Shown here: in pieces, positions 17,148-26,338 of the stretch
Layout of the letters: each line of letters starts with the position of its first letter
Numbering within the stretch: the first letter of the stretch is position 1
Assembly (NCBI GenBank): GCA_023398815.1
Contig: JAEWRW010000063.1
Coordinates: 1 to 64,000 of the forward strand
Direction of reading: 5' to 3'
Source: Bacillota bacterium
GTDB taxonomy: Bacteria; Bacillota; Clostridia; Christensenellales; UMGS416
DNA length: 64,000 nucleotides
Position numbers and translations under genes: made by a program
The notes under the pieces: generated by a model
Seen by the model: the letters and a program-made list of their open reading frames with translations, nothing else
The model's database searches: none
Told to the model about the DNA's origin: nothing

Positions 17148-17483
17148 GGTAGTTCCTCCCTGCTTGTGGTTTGGCTTATTATACCATAGATTTTTACTAG
17201 GATATCCTCCGGTGTTGGCGGTCTATACAGCGCGACGCGCATGGCCCACCCGCAAAGGACACACAATGTGCCCTAAGACCCTTGCAGGAGATGTGCAACT
17301 GGCAGGGCAGGTCGCCAGGCAACGCGGTGTACAGTGGTTGTCTCGCCAACCGATGCTGCTCTGGCGCGACCTTTGCGCACTGGCTGGCCTCCGGCAATGC
17401 ACAACAGTTGCACGCAGGGCAATACCCACCGCAAGGTATTTACACAGAAGTGCGCGACATTGCACGCCATCGCTGCTGCCCCG
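17148..17483. other. Spacer between reductase and ycaQ-like gene
   Basis: About 335 bases precede the ycaQ-like promoter. TTATTATACC near 17175-17184 could serve the minus-strand reductase promoter. The rest contains open frames on both strands without ribosome sites or recognisable products, including Cys-rich readings that are in frame with the downstream gene; I do not call them. Confidence 0.35.
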
Positions 17484-17512
17484 TTGACGGGAAATGCCCA
17501 TTCTGTTACTAT
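17484..17512 (+). promoter_or_regulatory. Promoter of the ycaQ-like gene
   Basis: TTGACG (17484-17489), 17 bases, TACTAT (17507-17512). It lies 28 bases before the start codon at 17540 and supports that start rather than the much longer open frame upstream. Confidence 0.6.
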
Positions 17513-17539
17513 AACGGAAACAAATGTTTGAGGTGCCCT

Positions 17540-18727
17540 ATGAAGTTGACCAAGCAGGAAGCCCGGGCCTTTGTGCTGCGTCACCAGTGCCTGCTGCCGC
17601 CGCGCACGCTGCCGGGGCCGGCCGGCGCGCTCGAGTACATCCGACGGGTGGGCAGCATCCAGTTTGACCCATTGAACCAAGTGGGCTACAACCCTCAATT
17701 GGTGCTGCAGTCCCGGGTGAAGGGCTACAAACCCGCGATGCTCAACAATCTTCTCTACCACGACCGCTCGCTGGTGGACGGCTTTGATAAATGCCTGTGC
17801 ATTTACCCCGTCGAGGACTGGCCGGCCTTCGCCCACCAGCGGGAGGGCGACCGCCAGTGGTACGCCCCCAACTTCGCCGACACCCCCGAAGCGCTGGAAG
17901 AGACCCGCCGCGCCGTGGCCGAACGGGGACCGCTGTGCTCGGCCGACCTGCCCGGCGAACCCAAGGTGCGCTGGCCCTGGGGCCCCGCCAGCGTCAGCCG
18001 CGCGGCGCTGGAGTATCTCTATTTCACCGGCGACTTCGTCATCCACCACAAGGAGGGCACTCGCAAGTATTACGACTTGGCCGAGCGTCACCTGCCCCAG
18101 CGGTTGCTCACAGCACCCTACCCTCACCACGGCGATGGCGAGTACCACCGCTGGCACGTGCTGCGGCGGGTGGGGTCGGTGGGCCTGCTGTGGAATCGGG
18201 CGAGCGACGCCTGGCTGGGCGTGAAGAATCTGAAGAACGAGGAGCGGACGGCGGCTTTCACCGCGCTGCTCAATGAAGAAGCACTGGTGCCGGCGGAGGT
18301 GGAGGGCCTGCAGGAAACGCTCTACCTGCGGGCCGAGGACCTGCCCCTGCTGGATGCCCCCCCGCCTGATGATCGGCCGGAGATGGCCTTTTTGGCGCCA
18401 CTGGACAACATGCTGTGGGACCGGCGACTGGTGGAGGCGCTCTTTGGCTTCCACTACCGGTGGGAGGTGTACACCCCCGCCGCCCAGCGGCAATATGGCT
18501 ATTACGTGGTGCCGGTGTTGTATGGTGACCAGATCGTCGCGCGGTTTGAGCCGAGGCTCAACAAGAAAACCGGCACGCTGGAGCTGCTGCACTGGTGGTG
18601 GGAGGACGGCGTGCGCCCCAACCGGGCGATGAAGGCCGCCTTCCGCCGGTGCCTGAAGCACTTTATGGCGTACCTGGGTGCCAAGGACGTAACGACTGGC
18701 GACGGGTGCGAATGGATGGGGCTGTGA
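17540..18727 (+). CDS. YcaQ/AlkZ-like DNA glycosylase
   Basis: This is a 395-residue HTH_42 (AlkZ/YcaQ) protein. The catalytic-type motif QFD sits in SIQFDPLNQV near the N-terminus, matching the QxD form that in E. coli YcaQ acts on DNA interstrand crosslinks. The family block AFLAPLDNMLWDRRL and the following winged-helix region (YGYYVVPVLYGDQIVARFEP) are clear. Such enzymes excise bulky N-alkylpurines and unhook crosslinks. GAGGTG precedes ATG 18727's upstream start at 17540. Many relatives sit in biosynthetic clusters as self-resistance genes; none is evident here, so a general repair role is more likely. Confidence 0.85.
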   Translation: MKLTKQEARAFVLRHQCLLPPRTLPGPAGALEYIRRVGSIQFDPLNQVGYNPQLVLQSRVKGYKPAMLNNLLYHDRSLVDGFDKCLCIYPVEDWPAFAHQREGDRQWYAPNFADTPEALEETRRAVAERGPLCSADLPGEPKVRWPWGPASVSRAALEYLYFTGDFVIHHKEGTRKYYDLAERHLPQRLLTAPYPHHGDGEYHRWHVLRRVGSVGLLWNRASDAWLGVKNLKNEERTAAFTALLNEEALVPAEVEGLQETLYLRAEDLPLLDAPPPDDRPEMAFLAPLDNMLWDRRLVEALFGFHYRWEVYTPAAQRQYGYYVVPVLYGDQIVARFEPRLNKKTGTLELLHWWWEDGVRPNRAMKAAFRRCLKHFMAYLGAKDVTTGDGCEWMGL

Positions 18728-18789
18728 ACACTTCGCGGCTGTCACTGTGGCGACAGCCACGATCTGACGGCTTGTCCCCGTGATGGCTT

Positions 18790-19026
18790 CGTCGCCGTTC
18801 ACGCCTTACGCGCCATCCGGGCGCTAAGGCACTGCGGTGCAATGCCTTCACGGCGTGACGGTTTGCACGCATCCATGCGTGTCTGATTCGCCGCACATGT
18901 CGCCGGCCGACCGCATACTTCAGCTCTCATACGCGCTTCCTAGGATACGTTGCGCCTGCGGGCGGAGTTTTTTCTTCTGCTCGCACTAACCTTTCCTTTC
19001 CTCCCGCCGAATGAATCGTCGGGAGG
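18790..19026 (-). repeat. R1 long unit and R3-like hairpin
   Basis: The R1 core is at 18804-18853 on the minus strand: closing arms CACGCC/GGCGTG and outer CCGT/ACGG, junction GTGA, second stem AAGGCATTGC/GCAGTGCCTT with one U-G pair, third stem GCGCC-CGGAT-GGCGC, GTAA. The flank to 18904 (GCGACATGTGCGGCGAATC and an ACACGCATGGATGCGTGT hairpin) matches the blocks at 40.2 and 45.3 kb. A TTCAT-loop hairpin with CCTCCCG arms lies at 19000-19026. Confidence 0.75.
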
Positions 19027-19086
19027 CTCCTCTTCCCTTGCCCGTTCTAGGGGTTTGTTGACCCTCTATAGATGGGGTTGCAAACC

Positions 19087-19728
19087 TCAACCCCGCGCCG
19101 CGCGGCGCAAGCGCGCAAATCCGCCGCCCAGCGTGGTGGTGGCAAGCCACAGCGCCAGGTCAATGGTGAGCTCCACACCGTTGTCGTAGATGGTGGCCCG
19201 GGCACCATTGCTGTCGGTCTCCAACGCCACGAGGGTCGTCCAGTGCCAATCGTCGAGGTTTTCGACCTCGCCGTTGTGCAGGTTCAGGAAGGCCACCGGG
19301 CTGTCGTCGGCTAGTGCCTCGGCCACAAAGGCCAGCACCTCGGCCAGCGCCGGGCGGGTGGCCGCCTTGCGGGGCACGTCCAGGCTCTCACACACCAGGG
19401 GCAGGTGGTGCGCCTCGCAGAAGTGCGCCAGCCCCCTGCAGAAGTGGGACGTCTTGTTTACCCCGTGCATGCTGGGCGTTACCGAGCGCCACACCAGGTC
19501 CATGAGCCGCCGGGCATCCTGGCGGCCCCCCACCGGCAGTGGCAGGCCGATAACCCCGGCCCGTGCCAGGTAGAGGAGCAGATTCGTGGCCACCGTAGGC
19601 CCGCAACCCGCCAGCCGCTGCCACGGCAACCCGTACCACTCCTGGTCGCAACCATGGGTCAGCACCCCTTCGTTGTCAACAATATTCAGGCGTTCGGGCA
19701 TGGCCAGCGCCACTCGTCCGGTCTCCAT
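19087..19728 (-). CDS. C39-like cysteine-peptidase-fold protein
   Basis: This is a 213-residue protein without a signal peptide. WQRLAGCGPTVATN (C42) resembles the nucleophile region of C39-like and other papain-fold peptidases. H162 in DDWHWTTLVAL and the following YDNG (Asp182/Asn183) fit the His and Asn/Asp partners in order. It could be a peptidase, a deamidase or an inactive relative. GGGGGAG precedes ATG 19728; an 82-residue longer frame has no ribosome site. It lies just downstream of the c-di-GMP signalling gene with the same polarity, with a 257-base gap. Confidence 0.6.
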   Translation of the reverse strand: METGRVALAMPERLNIVDNEGVLTHGCDQEWYGLPWQRLAGCGPTVATNLLLYLARAGVIGLPLPVGGRQDARRLMDLVWRSVTPSMHGVNKTSHFCRGLAHFCEAHHLPLVCESLDVPRKAATRPALAEVLAFVAEALADDSPVAFLNLHNGEVENLDDWHWTTLVALETDSNGARATIYDNGVELTIDLALWLATTTLGGGFARLRRAARG

Positions 19729-19985
19729 CGTTCTCCCCCCTGTCGCGCACCCGGTTTCCCCGGGGTATGGATATTGTATGCCAGTATAGCCGAAAACGAC
19801 GGCGGCCACAAGGGCGCTGGTCACAAAGGAAACCAGCAACGACCCCGCGAAACCCGCGGGGCGTTTTGTCTGCTCATCGGGCGCATTGGGAGCCGGCCAT
19901 GAATGGCCCCCGGCCCATGACCAGTATAAAACAAGATGCTCACCCCGGTCAGGGGAGGGCATCGCTTCACTCAAACGTTCGGCCT

Positions 19986-22142
19986 TCAGCCGATGGCCTC
20001 CTGGAAGTCATGGCTGACGGTGGCAAAAACGCGTACGATCTCCGGGTCAAACTGCTGGCCCGAGTGGGCAAAGAGCGTCTCCAACGCCGTCTCAGCCGGA
20101 ACGGCCGGTTGCCAGGGGCGGCCTCGGGTCATCACATCGTAGGCGTCAGCCACCGCAAAGATGCGGGAGAGCAGGGGGATCTCCTGCTCCCGCAGGCCAC
20201 GGGGGTAACCCGCGCCGTCCCAGCGCTCGTGGTGGCAGAGGATGGCGTCGGCCACACCGGCCAGCTCCGGCGAGGAACGCGCGATGCGGTAGCCGACGAT
20301 GGGATGCTTGCGTACCTGCTCCCACTCCTGCTCGGTCAGGATGTCGGGGCGGTTGAGGATGTCGTCGCCCATGGTGATGTTGCCGATGTCGTGCAGGCGC
20401 GTCAGCTGGCGGAACTGCTGCTGAGTGCTTTCATCCAGGGCAAGCTCCCGGCAGATGCGAAGCCCCAGCTCCTCAATGCCGCGGGTGTGGGGGCTTCCCT
20501 CCTGCAGGCTGGCATCCATCCGCCCGCGCAGCGAGAGTAACAGCGCCTGAAAGGAATCCTGCCCCTCGCGCAGCTTGTTGGCGTACATCATGGTCTCGGC
20601 GTCCCGCAGCACCTCGTCCATCGTCTGGTCCCGGTCGGTCTTCACCGCCCAACCCAGCGATACGCTGGCCCGCACGGAGGAGCCCTCCGCCGGGGGGAGG
20701 GCGTCGCAGGCGTTTTGGATGCGCCGGCAGATGCGCCGGGCTTCCTCCGCCCCGGTGCCGGGCAGCAGCATGGTAAACTCATCGCCGCCCCAGCGGCAGA
20801 TGATGTCCTCCTGCCGGCAACAGGCGCGGAACACCGACGCCAGCTGCACGATCATCCGGTCACCCTCGACGTGTCCAAACACGTCGTTGACCAGCTTCAG
20901 GTTGTTGGCGTCGCCAATGATGAGCGCCAGCGGAAGCTGACGGACGGTGTCCAGGCGTTTGGTCTCCTCCTCAAAGAACGCGCGGTTGTAAAGGCCAGTC
21001 AGGGTGTCGTGGTAACTCAGGTAGAGGATCTCGGCCTCCCGCTGCATTTGTTCACTGATGTCACGGAACACGACGACCACACCCCGGGCGCTGTTGCCCT
21101 CCCCCAGGATGGGGGACACCACGCAGTTGACCTGGCGGCTGTCGCCCCCGCGGGTTTGCTGGCGGTAGCGCCCGCGGTGGATGCGCCCGGCAAACAGCAC
21201 CTCCATAGCGGGGTCTTCGGCGCGGCCGTCGTCCTGAAGGTGCCGCAGGCACAGCACATCCTTCAGGGGCATGCCCACAGCCTGCCGGGCGGACCAACCG
21301 CAGAGTTGCTCGGCCACGGCGTTGAGCATGACGACCCGCCCCTGCTCATCGGTGGAGATGACGCCGTCGCCGATGGCATTCATCGTCACGCGCAGCTGCT
21401 CCTCACTGTGGGCGATCATCTGCTGGGCGCGCACGCTTTCGGTGATGTCGCGGCAGACGGCAAAGCAGCGCTCCTCGCCGTCCAGCACCACGGTGGAGAG
21501 GGTGATGCGCGCCACAATGCGCTCGCCGTTGGGTCGGGTCCACTCAAACCGGGAGTGGTAGGGCGCGGCGGGGCTGGCATCCCGTCCCGTGCGGCTGTCG
21601 TGCAGCATGCCATTGACCGCCGCCTCCGGCAGCAGGTCGGTCAGGCGCATGCCCTTGAGCTGCGTCTCCCCCTGCGCGCCGAAGAACTTCAGCGCCGCGG
21701 GGTTGCATTGCACCAGATGGCCACCGCCCTGGGCAAAGAGCAGGAAGGGAACGGTCACCCGCTCAAAGATGGCGGCAAACCACTGCTGCCGCTCCTGCAG
21801 CAGCTGCGCCTGCTCGGCCAAGGTGTCGCGGGCCTGCTCGGCCTCCTGCAGGCTGTGGTCCAAATCGGTGCGCAGTGCAATCTCGCGCCGCAGGGCGCCA
21901 CGCACCATGGCATAGAGCATCACCGATGTGAACACCACAAACAGCACGCCCTTGGCACTGCTCATGGCGGTGAAACGCTCAGGCGTATCCGCCAGCAGGC
22001 CAATCAGACGGTCTGAAAAGATAATATATACGATACTGATGACAAGATAGATGAGGGTAATGCGAAGAGCAACCCACCCATTGCGATGTGGCAGGGCGCG
22101 GACGGCGGCAGACGGCTCCTCCCGGTTTCTCTGGACGTTCAA
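19986..22142 (-). CDS. Membrane PAS-PAS-GGDEF-HD-GYP cyclic-di-GMP protein
   Basis: This is a 718-residue protein: two membrane helices (about 27-42 and 64-82), a coiled region, two PAS domains (about 130-380), a GGDEF domain and a C-terminal HD domain. The cyclase signature RWGGDEF is intact and preceded by RQED five residues upstream, a product-inhibition I-site (RxxD). The HD part shows LHDIGNI and HHERWDGAGYP of HD-GYP phosphodiesterases. It therefore can in principle make and break c-di-GMP (or a related dinucleotide). The TTG start at 22142 has AAGGAG at good spacing; the longer frame adds 38 residues with no site. Confidence 0.9.
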   Translation of the reverse strand: MNVQRNREEPSAAVRALPHRNGWVALRITLIYLVISIVYIIFSDRLIGLLADTPERFTAMSSAKGVLFVVFTSVMLYAMVRGALRREIALRTDLDHSLQEAEQARDTLAEQAQLLQERQQWFAAIFERVTVPFLLFAQGGGHLVQCNPAALKFFGAQGETQLKGMRLTDLLPEAAVNGMLHDSRTGRDASPAAPYHSRFEWTRPNGERIVARITLSTVVLDGEERCFAVCRDITESVRAQQMIAHSEEQLRVTMNAIGDGVISTDEQGRVVMLNAVAEQLCGWSARQAVGMPLKDVLCLRHLQDDGRAEDPAMEVLFAGRIHRGRYRQQTRGGDSRQVNCVVSPILGEGNSARGVVVVFRDISEQMQREAEILYLSYHDTLTGLYNRAFFEEETKRLDTVRQLPLALIIGDANNLKLVNDVFGHVEGDRMIVQLASVFRACCRQEDIICRWGGDEFTMLLPGTGAEEARRICRRIQNACDALPPAEGSSVRASVSLGWAVKTDRDQTMDEVLRDAETMMYANKLREGQDSFQALLLSLRGRMDASLQEGSPHTRGIEELGLRICRELALDESTQQQFRQLTRLHDIGNITMGDDILNRPDILTEQEWEQVRKHPIVGYRIARSSPELAGVADAILCHHERWDGAGYPRGLREQEIPLLSRIFAVADAYDVMTRGRPWQPAVPAETALETLFAHSGQQFDPEIVRVFATVSHDFQEAIG

Positions 22143-22360
22143 CGCTGCATCTCCTTTGCGCTTGGGCAAACCAGTCAGACGGCAGAAAACGACAAAGAAA
22201 TCAACGAGCACGGAGCGTCCGCCGCTAAAGGACGCTCCGGCTGATGACGTAGACATATAGCGATGTGACCACTAAAGAATAGTATAACATGGGACGCACT
22301 GGGAAACAATGGGTTTTGCGTTGCCAAAACGTACAGTTTGGAAGGGAATGACGCGGGTCG

Positions 22361-22666
22361 TCAGAGCGCCGCGAAGTCGATCTCCTGGAACGCCGCGACT
22401 TCCGTCTGCCAGCGCTCCCGCACGAAAGCCTGATGGCTGGGGTGGTTGTTGTAGGTCTCGTAGGCCGCGCGATCCTCAAAGACCATAGAGAAGCCGAACT
22501 CATAGGTCGCCTTGGGGCTGACCTGGCGCAACACCTCAAACCCGCGCACCACGGGAATGGCAGAAAGAATGCGCTCGCCATCCTGCAGGAAGGCCTGCTC
22601 GGCCTGCGAGCCCTGGGGATGGCGGAGACTGAATACCACCATGTGTCGAATTTCGTTGCCCGTCAT
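22361..22666 (-). CDS. Stress-responsive A/B barrel (Dabb) protein
   Basis: This is a 101-residue Dabb-domain protein: IRHMVVFSLR at the start, a mid helix, YEFGFSMVFEDRAAYETYN and the closing NHPSHQAFVRE. Dabb proteins are ferredoxin-like dimers; bacterial members have varied or unknown roles, including stress response and small-ligand binding. GGAGG precedes ATG 22666. It is monocistronic and divergent from the redoxin gene. Confidence 0.85.
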   Translation of the reverse strand: MTGNEIRHMVVFSLRHPQGSQAEQAFLQDGERILSAIPVVRGFEVLRQVSPKATYEFGFSMVFEDRAAYETYNNHPSHQAFVRERWQTEVAAFQEIDFAAL

Positions 22667-22795
22667 GGGAACCTCCAATTGTTTTCCCCCATGGTAGCAC
22701 GATGGCGCCGCTGTGGCAATTACTCAAGACTCGTAGCATCCGACTTTTTGGTATATAATAGAACAGAATTTCCCATTCGTAACGGAGGAAACACC

Positions 22796-23056
22796 ATGAA
22801 GAAAATACTGATGTTTACCATGGCAGGCTGCCCCTACTGCCGCAAAGCCCGCGCCTGGATGGAAGAACTGCTGGAGCAAAACCCGGCCTACGGCCAGTGC
22901 GAGATTGAAATCGTGGACGAGACGGTGGAACGTGAACGGGCGGACAAATACGACTACTACTATGTGCCGACCTACTATGTGGATGGGCAAAAGGTGCACG
23001 AAGGCGCCGCTACCCGTGAGATCGTGCAGTCGGTGTTTGAGCAGGCCCTGGCGTAG
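22796..23056 (+). CDS. Glutaredoxin/thioredoxin-like protein
   Basis: This is an 86-residue thioredoxin-fold protein with CPYC at 12-15, the glutaredoxin-type active site, and the cis-Pro loop YYVPTYYVDG. It probably reduces disulfides or glutathionyl-like adducts in the cytosol. CGGAGG is close upstream of ATG 22796; a TATAAT at 22754-22759 may be its -10 but I see no good -35. An intrinsic terminator follows. Confidence 0.88.
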   Translation: MKKILMFTMAGCPYCRKARAWMEELLEQNPAYGQCEIEIVDETVERERADKYDYYYVPTYYVDGQKVHEGAATREIVQSVFEQALA

Positions 23057-23091
23057 GCTGCCCGCCACTGGGCGTTGACACGCTTCACCAC

Positions 23092-23122
23092 ACCCCCGGC
23101 GATCGGTTCGTCGGGGGTTTTG
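23092..23122 (+). terminator. Intrinsic terminator of the redoxin gene
   Basis: ACCCCCG and CGGGGGT arms with a short middle (CGA/TTCG pairing) form the hairpin, followed by TTTTG. It lies 37 bases past the stop. Confidence 0.75.
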
Positions 23123-23239
23123 TGTGCCAAGGCAAGGGAATCGGGGTAAAAACGGGAGTGCTAGCGGCGTGGAACAGTTTCTGCAATGGTTCTATTTGAG
23201 CATCCTGTCCATACTTTTTAGAAACGCGCTGCGCTGGGC

Positions 23240-23460
23240 CCAGGCGCCTGGATGGCGCCCAAGGCCAAAGGCCGTGATGGCGTTGCATAGCAACGCCATA
23301 GCCGCCGGATGCGGCGTAAGGCCCGTAGGCGGTCCTTTTGAAGCGCAAAAGGACCCAAAACGCTTTAGCCGTTCGACCCTTACGCGCCATCCAGGCGCTA
23401 GGGCGACACAAATGTCGCCCTCACGGTCCGAAACGGATGAGCACGCATCCAGCGTGCTCG
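23240..23460. repeat. Two R1 copies in opposite orientation
   Basis: Plus-strand R1 core is at 23274-23321: closing GGCC/GGCC, GTGA, second stem ATGGCGTTGC/GCAACGCCAT, TAG, third stem GCCGC-CGGAT-GCGGC, GTAA. Its upstream flank (GGATGGCGCC, AAGGCCAA) matches 40.09-40.11 kb. Minus-strand core is at 23378-23426: GACC/GGTC, GTGA, AGGGCGACA/TGTCGCCCT, TAG, GCGCC-TGGAT-GGCGC, GTAA. A companion hairpin GAGCACGC/GCGTGCTC is at 23439-23459. Confidence 0.8.
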
Positions 23461-23462
23461 AG

Positions 23463-23710
23463 CGGACGAGTTTCCTAGACCTGGCAACCGGCACAGGCTT
23501 GAGAGGCAACGGCGGTAACTCGCGGGCACATTGTTTCACAATGTGCCCGCTCAAACATCCCGCCCGACCAGCGCCCGGAAGGCGCAAGGCCGAGGGACGG
23601 GGGTGCGACGCTGGCGTCGCACTAGCCGCCCGGATGGCGGCGTAAGGCCCGAGTGTTGTCGCAAGCCGCCTGCTACCGGTCACCAGGGAGAAACTCGCAA
23701 CGCGCCCGTA
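23463..23710 (+). repeat. R4 copy interrupted by a nested R1 copy
   Basis: The R4 start GACGAGTTTCCTAGACCTG is at 23465-23483. Outer arm GGCAAC, then GGCGG, loop TAACTC, terminal stem CGGGCACATTGT/ACAATGTGCCCG, loop CTCAAACATC, CCGCC. In the copies at 9.7 and 14.5 kb the second outer arm follows at once. Here it (GTTGTC) appears only after about 85 inserted bases that contain an R1 copy (23602-23646: GTGCGACGC/GCGTCGCAC, TAG, GCCGCC-CGGAT-GGCGGC, GTAA). Confidence 0.75.
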
Positions 23711-23739
23711 GGACGGTGCGCTGGGTTCCCGCTGCGTGA

Positions 23740-23977
23740 GCCATACTCCGCAGCCGCCGGGCGGTTCATCCGCCCAAGGCACACCGCAGCCTGATTGTGG
23801 CACGCACCCGTCCCCGCCGTAGCGGCGTTCTTGCGTAAAAGCCCAATACGACCAGCGCAGCCAAAAGCCCCGCGACGGCGTGTACGTCGCGGGGCTACAC
23901 CCCAGCCGTGACGAGCACTCCCCCACTCGCGGCTGTCGCGTCAGCGGCAGCCGCGAAAGCGAAGCGCCAGCGTAGCG
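23740..23977 (-). repeat. R3 + R2 composite abutting the SpoIID stop
   Basis: R3 is at 23759-23775 (GGGCGG-TTCAT-CCGCCC) followed by AAGGCAC. R2 is at 23866-23896, arms AGCCCCGCGACG/CGTCGCGGGGCT, loop GCGTGTA; on the minus strand it is followed by TTTTGG. The tail hairpin CGCGGCTG/CAGCCGCG lies next to the SpoIID-like stop codon at 23978. R2 is 82 bases 3' of that stop. Confidence 0.75.
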
Positions 23978-26131
23978 TCACTTCCATGCCAACCGGCAGA
24001 CACGCTCGGGCACATAACCCTGCTGGCCATCCACCGTGACCCGCCGCCACAGCGTGAGGCCTACCCGCACCACCGCCCCAGCCCCCAGCATCTGCCCGGC
24101 GGGCAGGGTGCGCAGCAAGCGGCCCGAGGGCAGTGCCGCCGCCCGCAGGGGTGTCGGGCCATCGGTGAGGGTGCAGGGCCGCCCGCCGGCGGTGCGCACA
24201 TAGCGGGCCAGCACATACCCCTCTGTACCCTCCCAGCGCACCCGCAGCCAATGGGCCTTGTCAGCCACCGAGAGCAGCTCCAGCGAGGCATTGCGTGGCA
24301 CCAGGCCCAGTGACTGCGCGTCAGTCTCAGGCTCGGCGCGCAGGCGGAGTGCACAGGGGCTATCCAGCAGACCCCAGAGGCCATCGGCCGCCGGAGGCCC
24401 TGTGACCGAGGGGGTCACCAGTACGCCGGGCAGTGTGGATGCCGCCGTGCTCCAAGTCGAGGGAGATGGGCTGACTGCCGATGAAGCAGTGGCGGCGCTG
24501 GTTTGGGTCGTACCCTCCAGCGCCACATGGTCGGTGGAGACATAGCCGGTGAGCCCATTGGACGGACAGAACACCCGATACCAGCCGGACCGCCGCTCCA
24601 GGATGGAGAGGGCGGTGCCGCGAGCGAGCACCACGCTCACCGTGCCCTTGAGGTCGGGCGCGGCCCGCAGGTTGAGCCCATCGGCGGTGACACGGCCCGC
24701 CGCCAGCACCCCTTCTGCGGTCAGCTGAGGCAGGGCAGGCGTCTCCTCTGCCACCGCCCTCAGCTGCACCGGTTTGCTGCCGCCGCTGCCATAATTGTAG
24801 TAGAACTCCAGTATGGTTTCGTAGCCCCTCCCTTCCTTGGCCATCTGCTGGGCGCCGCGCTGGCTCATACCCACGCCATGCCCAAAGCCGCGCACGGTGA
24901 TCGTCCAGCAGGCCCCCTCCTCCCCGGCGGTCATCTGCCAGAGGTTCGATGTAGGCAGCAGGGCGTCGTACTCGGCAAAAGCCAACCGCAGGTCGCCGGC
25001 AGTCTTGCCGTCGGCAGCGGTGTAGGTGATGGTCACCGTGCCGTCGAACGCCGCGCCGCTCACTGTGGCCTGCACCGACACAGCCACCTGGGTGTACTCC
25101 TGGCTGCCAGTGGAGCGCCCTGCTCGCGGCACCGTGGGCGTCACCCCGGCTATGGCCGTGATGGCGACGTCATCCACCTTCCCGCCGCAGGCATCGGCCA
25201 CCGCCTGGTGCACCAGCCGCAGTGCCCGCTCCGCCCGGGAGCGATCCACCACCGAGAGGCCAGTGAGCCCCGCGTCGCCGGCTTTGGGGAAGAGGAACGT
25301 ATAGCTGGGGCTCAGCGGGTTGGCGCTATCCCAGGGGTCGGCCTTAGCCACGTGGTAGGTGTTGGCCCCGCCCCACACCTCGGACGCCGTGCGGATGTAC
25401 CCGCCGTTGCTGGCCGAGAACACCCCGTCCAGCAGTGCGCCATCGTAGGTGAGCACCTGCCCGGCGGTGGCCTCCACCGCCGCGGCGATGTGGGGCTGCA
25501 GGTCGCCGTCGCTGTCTCGCGGGCAGCCACGGTAAGCCTGCCAGGCCGTGGTGTCGCCGACATCCCAAGCCTCGTCGCCGGCGGCCCGCAGGAACCGCAG
25601 CGCGTAGGTGCGCGCGCAGACCGCCTGGGCTTTCAGGGCCTCGGCCGGCCAGCTGTCGCCCATCTCGCAGGCCAGCACGCCCATCAGGTAGCGCTCCAGC
25701 GGCAGGGTATTGATGAGTGTCAACCCGCCTTGCCCACGCGTGATGGTCAGGTCGCCCTCGTAGGGTTTCCAGCCATAGGAGGGATGATTGAGCGCCACAC
25801 AGCCGTCGTCGCCGCCGTTGCCATAGCGGCTCAGGGTAACCGAAGCGGGCAGCGCCGTCTCCCGGTCGGCCACGCCGTCAGACCAGCTGAGGGTCAGCCC
25901 CGCTCCCTCGGCCGCCAGCGCCAGGCGGTAGGTCACATTGGGCAGCAGGGCGAGGGTGGCGTCCTCAGCCACGCGGTAAGACCCCTCCACCCGGAAGGCC
26001 ACCGACACCGGCGTGCCCGCCGAAGCCAGCCGCACCCGGATGTTGCCCACCGGCTCCTCCGCCCACCCGGCTGCCGGCAGCACCAGCGCCAACCCGATTG
26101 CCAGCACCACCACCAGCGCAATCCTTCGCAA
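23978..26131 (-). CDS. SpoIID/LytB-domain secreted protein with SH3 repeats
   Basis: This 717-residue exported protein has a signal peptide (1-24, ending near AAGWA). A SpoIID domain covers about 120-480, with LPLERYLMGVLACEMGDSWP, the KAQAVCARTYAL helix, and WTITVRGFGHGVGMSQRGAQ. Three SH3-like segments follow (about 490-555, 595-655, 660-717), of which the first has NLRAAP. SpoIID is a lytic transglycosylase acting on denuded glycan strands during engulfment; homologues with SH3 domains bind the wall. A TTG start at 26131 fits GGAGGGG eight bases upstream; an ATG seven codons earlier would put that site inside the gene. Whether this is the sporulation enzyme or a vegetative paralogue is open. 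Confidence 0.85.
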   Translation of the reverse strand: MRRIALVVVLAIGLALVLPAAGWAEEPVGNIRVRLASAGTPVSVAFRVEGSYRVAEDATLALLPNVTYRLALAAEGAGLTLSWSDGVADRETALPASVTLSRYGNGGDDGCVALNHPSYGWKPYEGDLTITRGQGGLTLINTLPLERYLMGVLACEMGDSWPAEALKAQAVCARTYALRFLRAAGDEAWDVGDTTAWQAYRGCPRDSDGDLQPHIAAAVEATAGQVLTYDGALLDGVFSASNGGYIRTASEVWGGANTYHVAKADPWDSANPLSPSYTFLFPKAGDAGLTGLSVVDRSRAERALRLVHQAVADACGGKVDDVAITAIAGVTPTVPRAGRSTGSQEYTQVAVSVQATVSGAAFDGTVTITYTAADGKTAGDLRLAFAEYDALLPTSNLWQMTAGEEGACWTITVRGFGHGVGMSQRGAQQMAKEGRGYETILEFYYNYGSGGSKPVQLRAVAEETPALPQLTAEGVLAAGRVTADGLNLRAAPDLKGTVSVVLARGTALSILERRSGWYRVFCPSNGLTGYVSTDHVALEGTTQTSAATASSAVSPSPSTWSTAASTLPGVLVTPSVTGPPAADGLWGLLDSPCALRLRAEPETDAQSLGLVPRNASLELLSVADKAHWLRVRWEGTEGYVLARYVRTAGGRPCTLTDGPTPLRAAALPSGRLLRTLPAGQMLGAGAVVRVGLTLWRRVTVDGQQGYVPERVCRLAWK

Positions 26132-26266
26132 TGCGTCCACCCCCTCCGGCATAGCAAGCCGGTCTAGTATATGGGTGGACAGGGTTGGTTATGACCGTCC
26201 AGCGTTCGCGCCTTCTTCTTGCCAAACGGTGTGCCGCCTCGCTCCAAGCGTTTGGGAACGAACAAA

Positions 26267-26304
26267 CCGGTGCCCTTGCGACCAATGGGTCGCAAGGGCA
26301 CCGG
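26267..26304 (-). terminator. Intrinsic terminator of the ABC transporter operon
   Basis: Seventeen-base perfectly complementary arms (26267-26283 and 26288-26304) surround a 4-base loop; on the minus strand TTTGTTCG follows. It lies 35 bases past the permease stop. Confidence 0.75.
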
Positions 26305-26338
26305 AAAAAAGGCGCATCTGCCTGTCGTCGCGCGGGAT

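Noticed and set aside
17282..17539. N-terminal extension of the ycaQ-like gene with Cys-rich sequence
   Set aside because: A promoter and ribosome site lie inside it, directly before the family-typical start at 17540.
19843..19861. Hairpin CCCCGCG/CGCGGGG with TTTT on the plus strand
   Set aside because: No plus-strand gene ends nearby, and the minus-strand T-tract is poor.
24503..26167. 554-codon plus-strand open frame opposite the SpoIID-like gene
   Set aside because: Composition is an antisense artefact and no domain or start signal is present.
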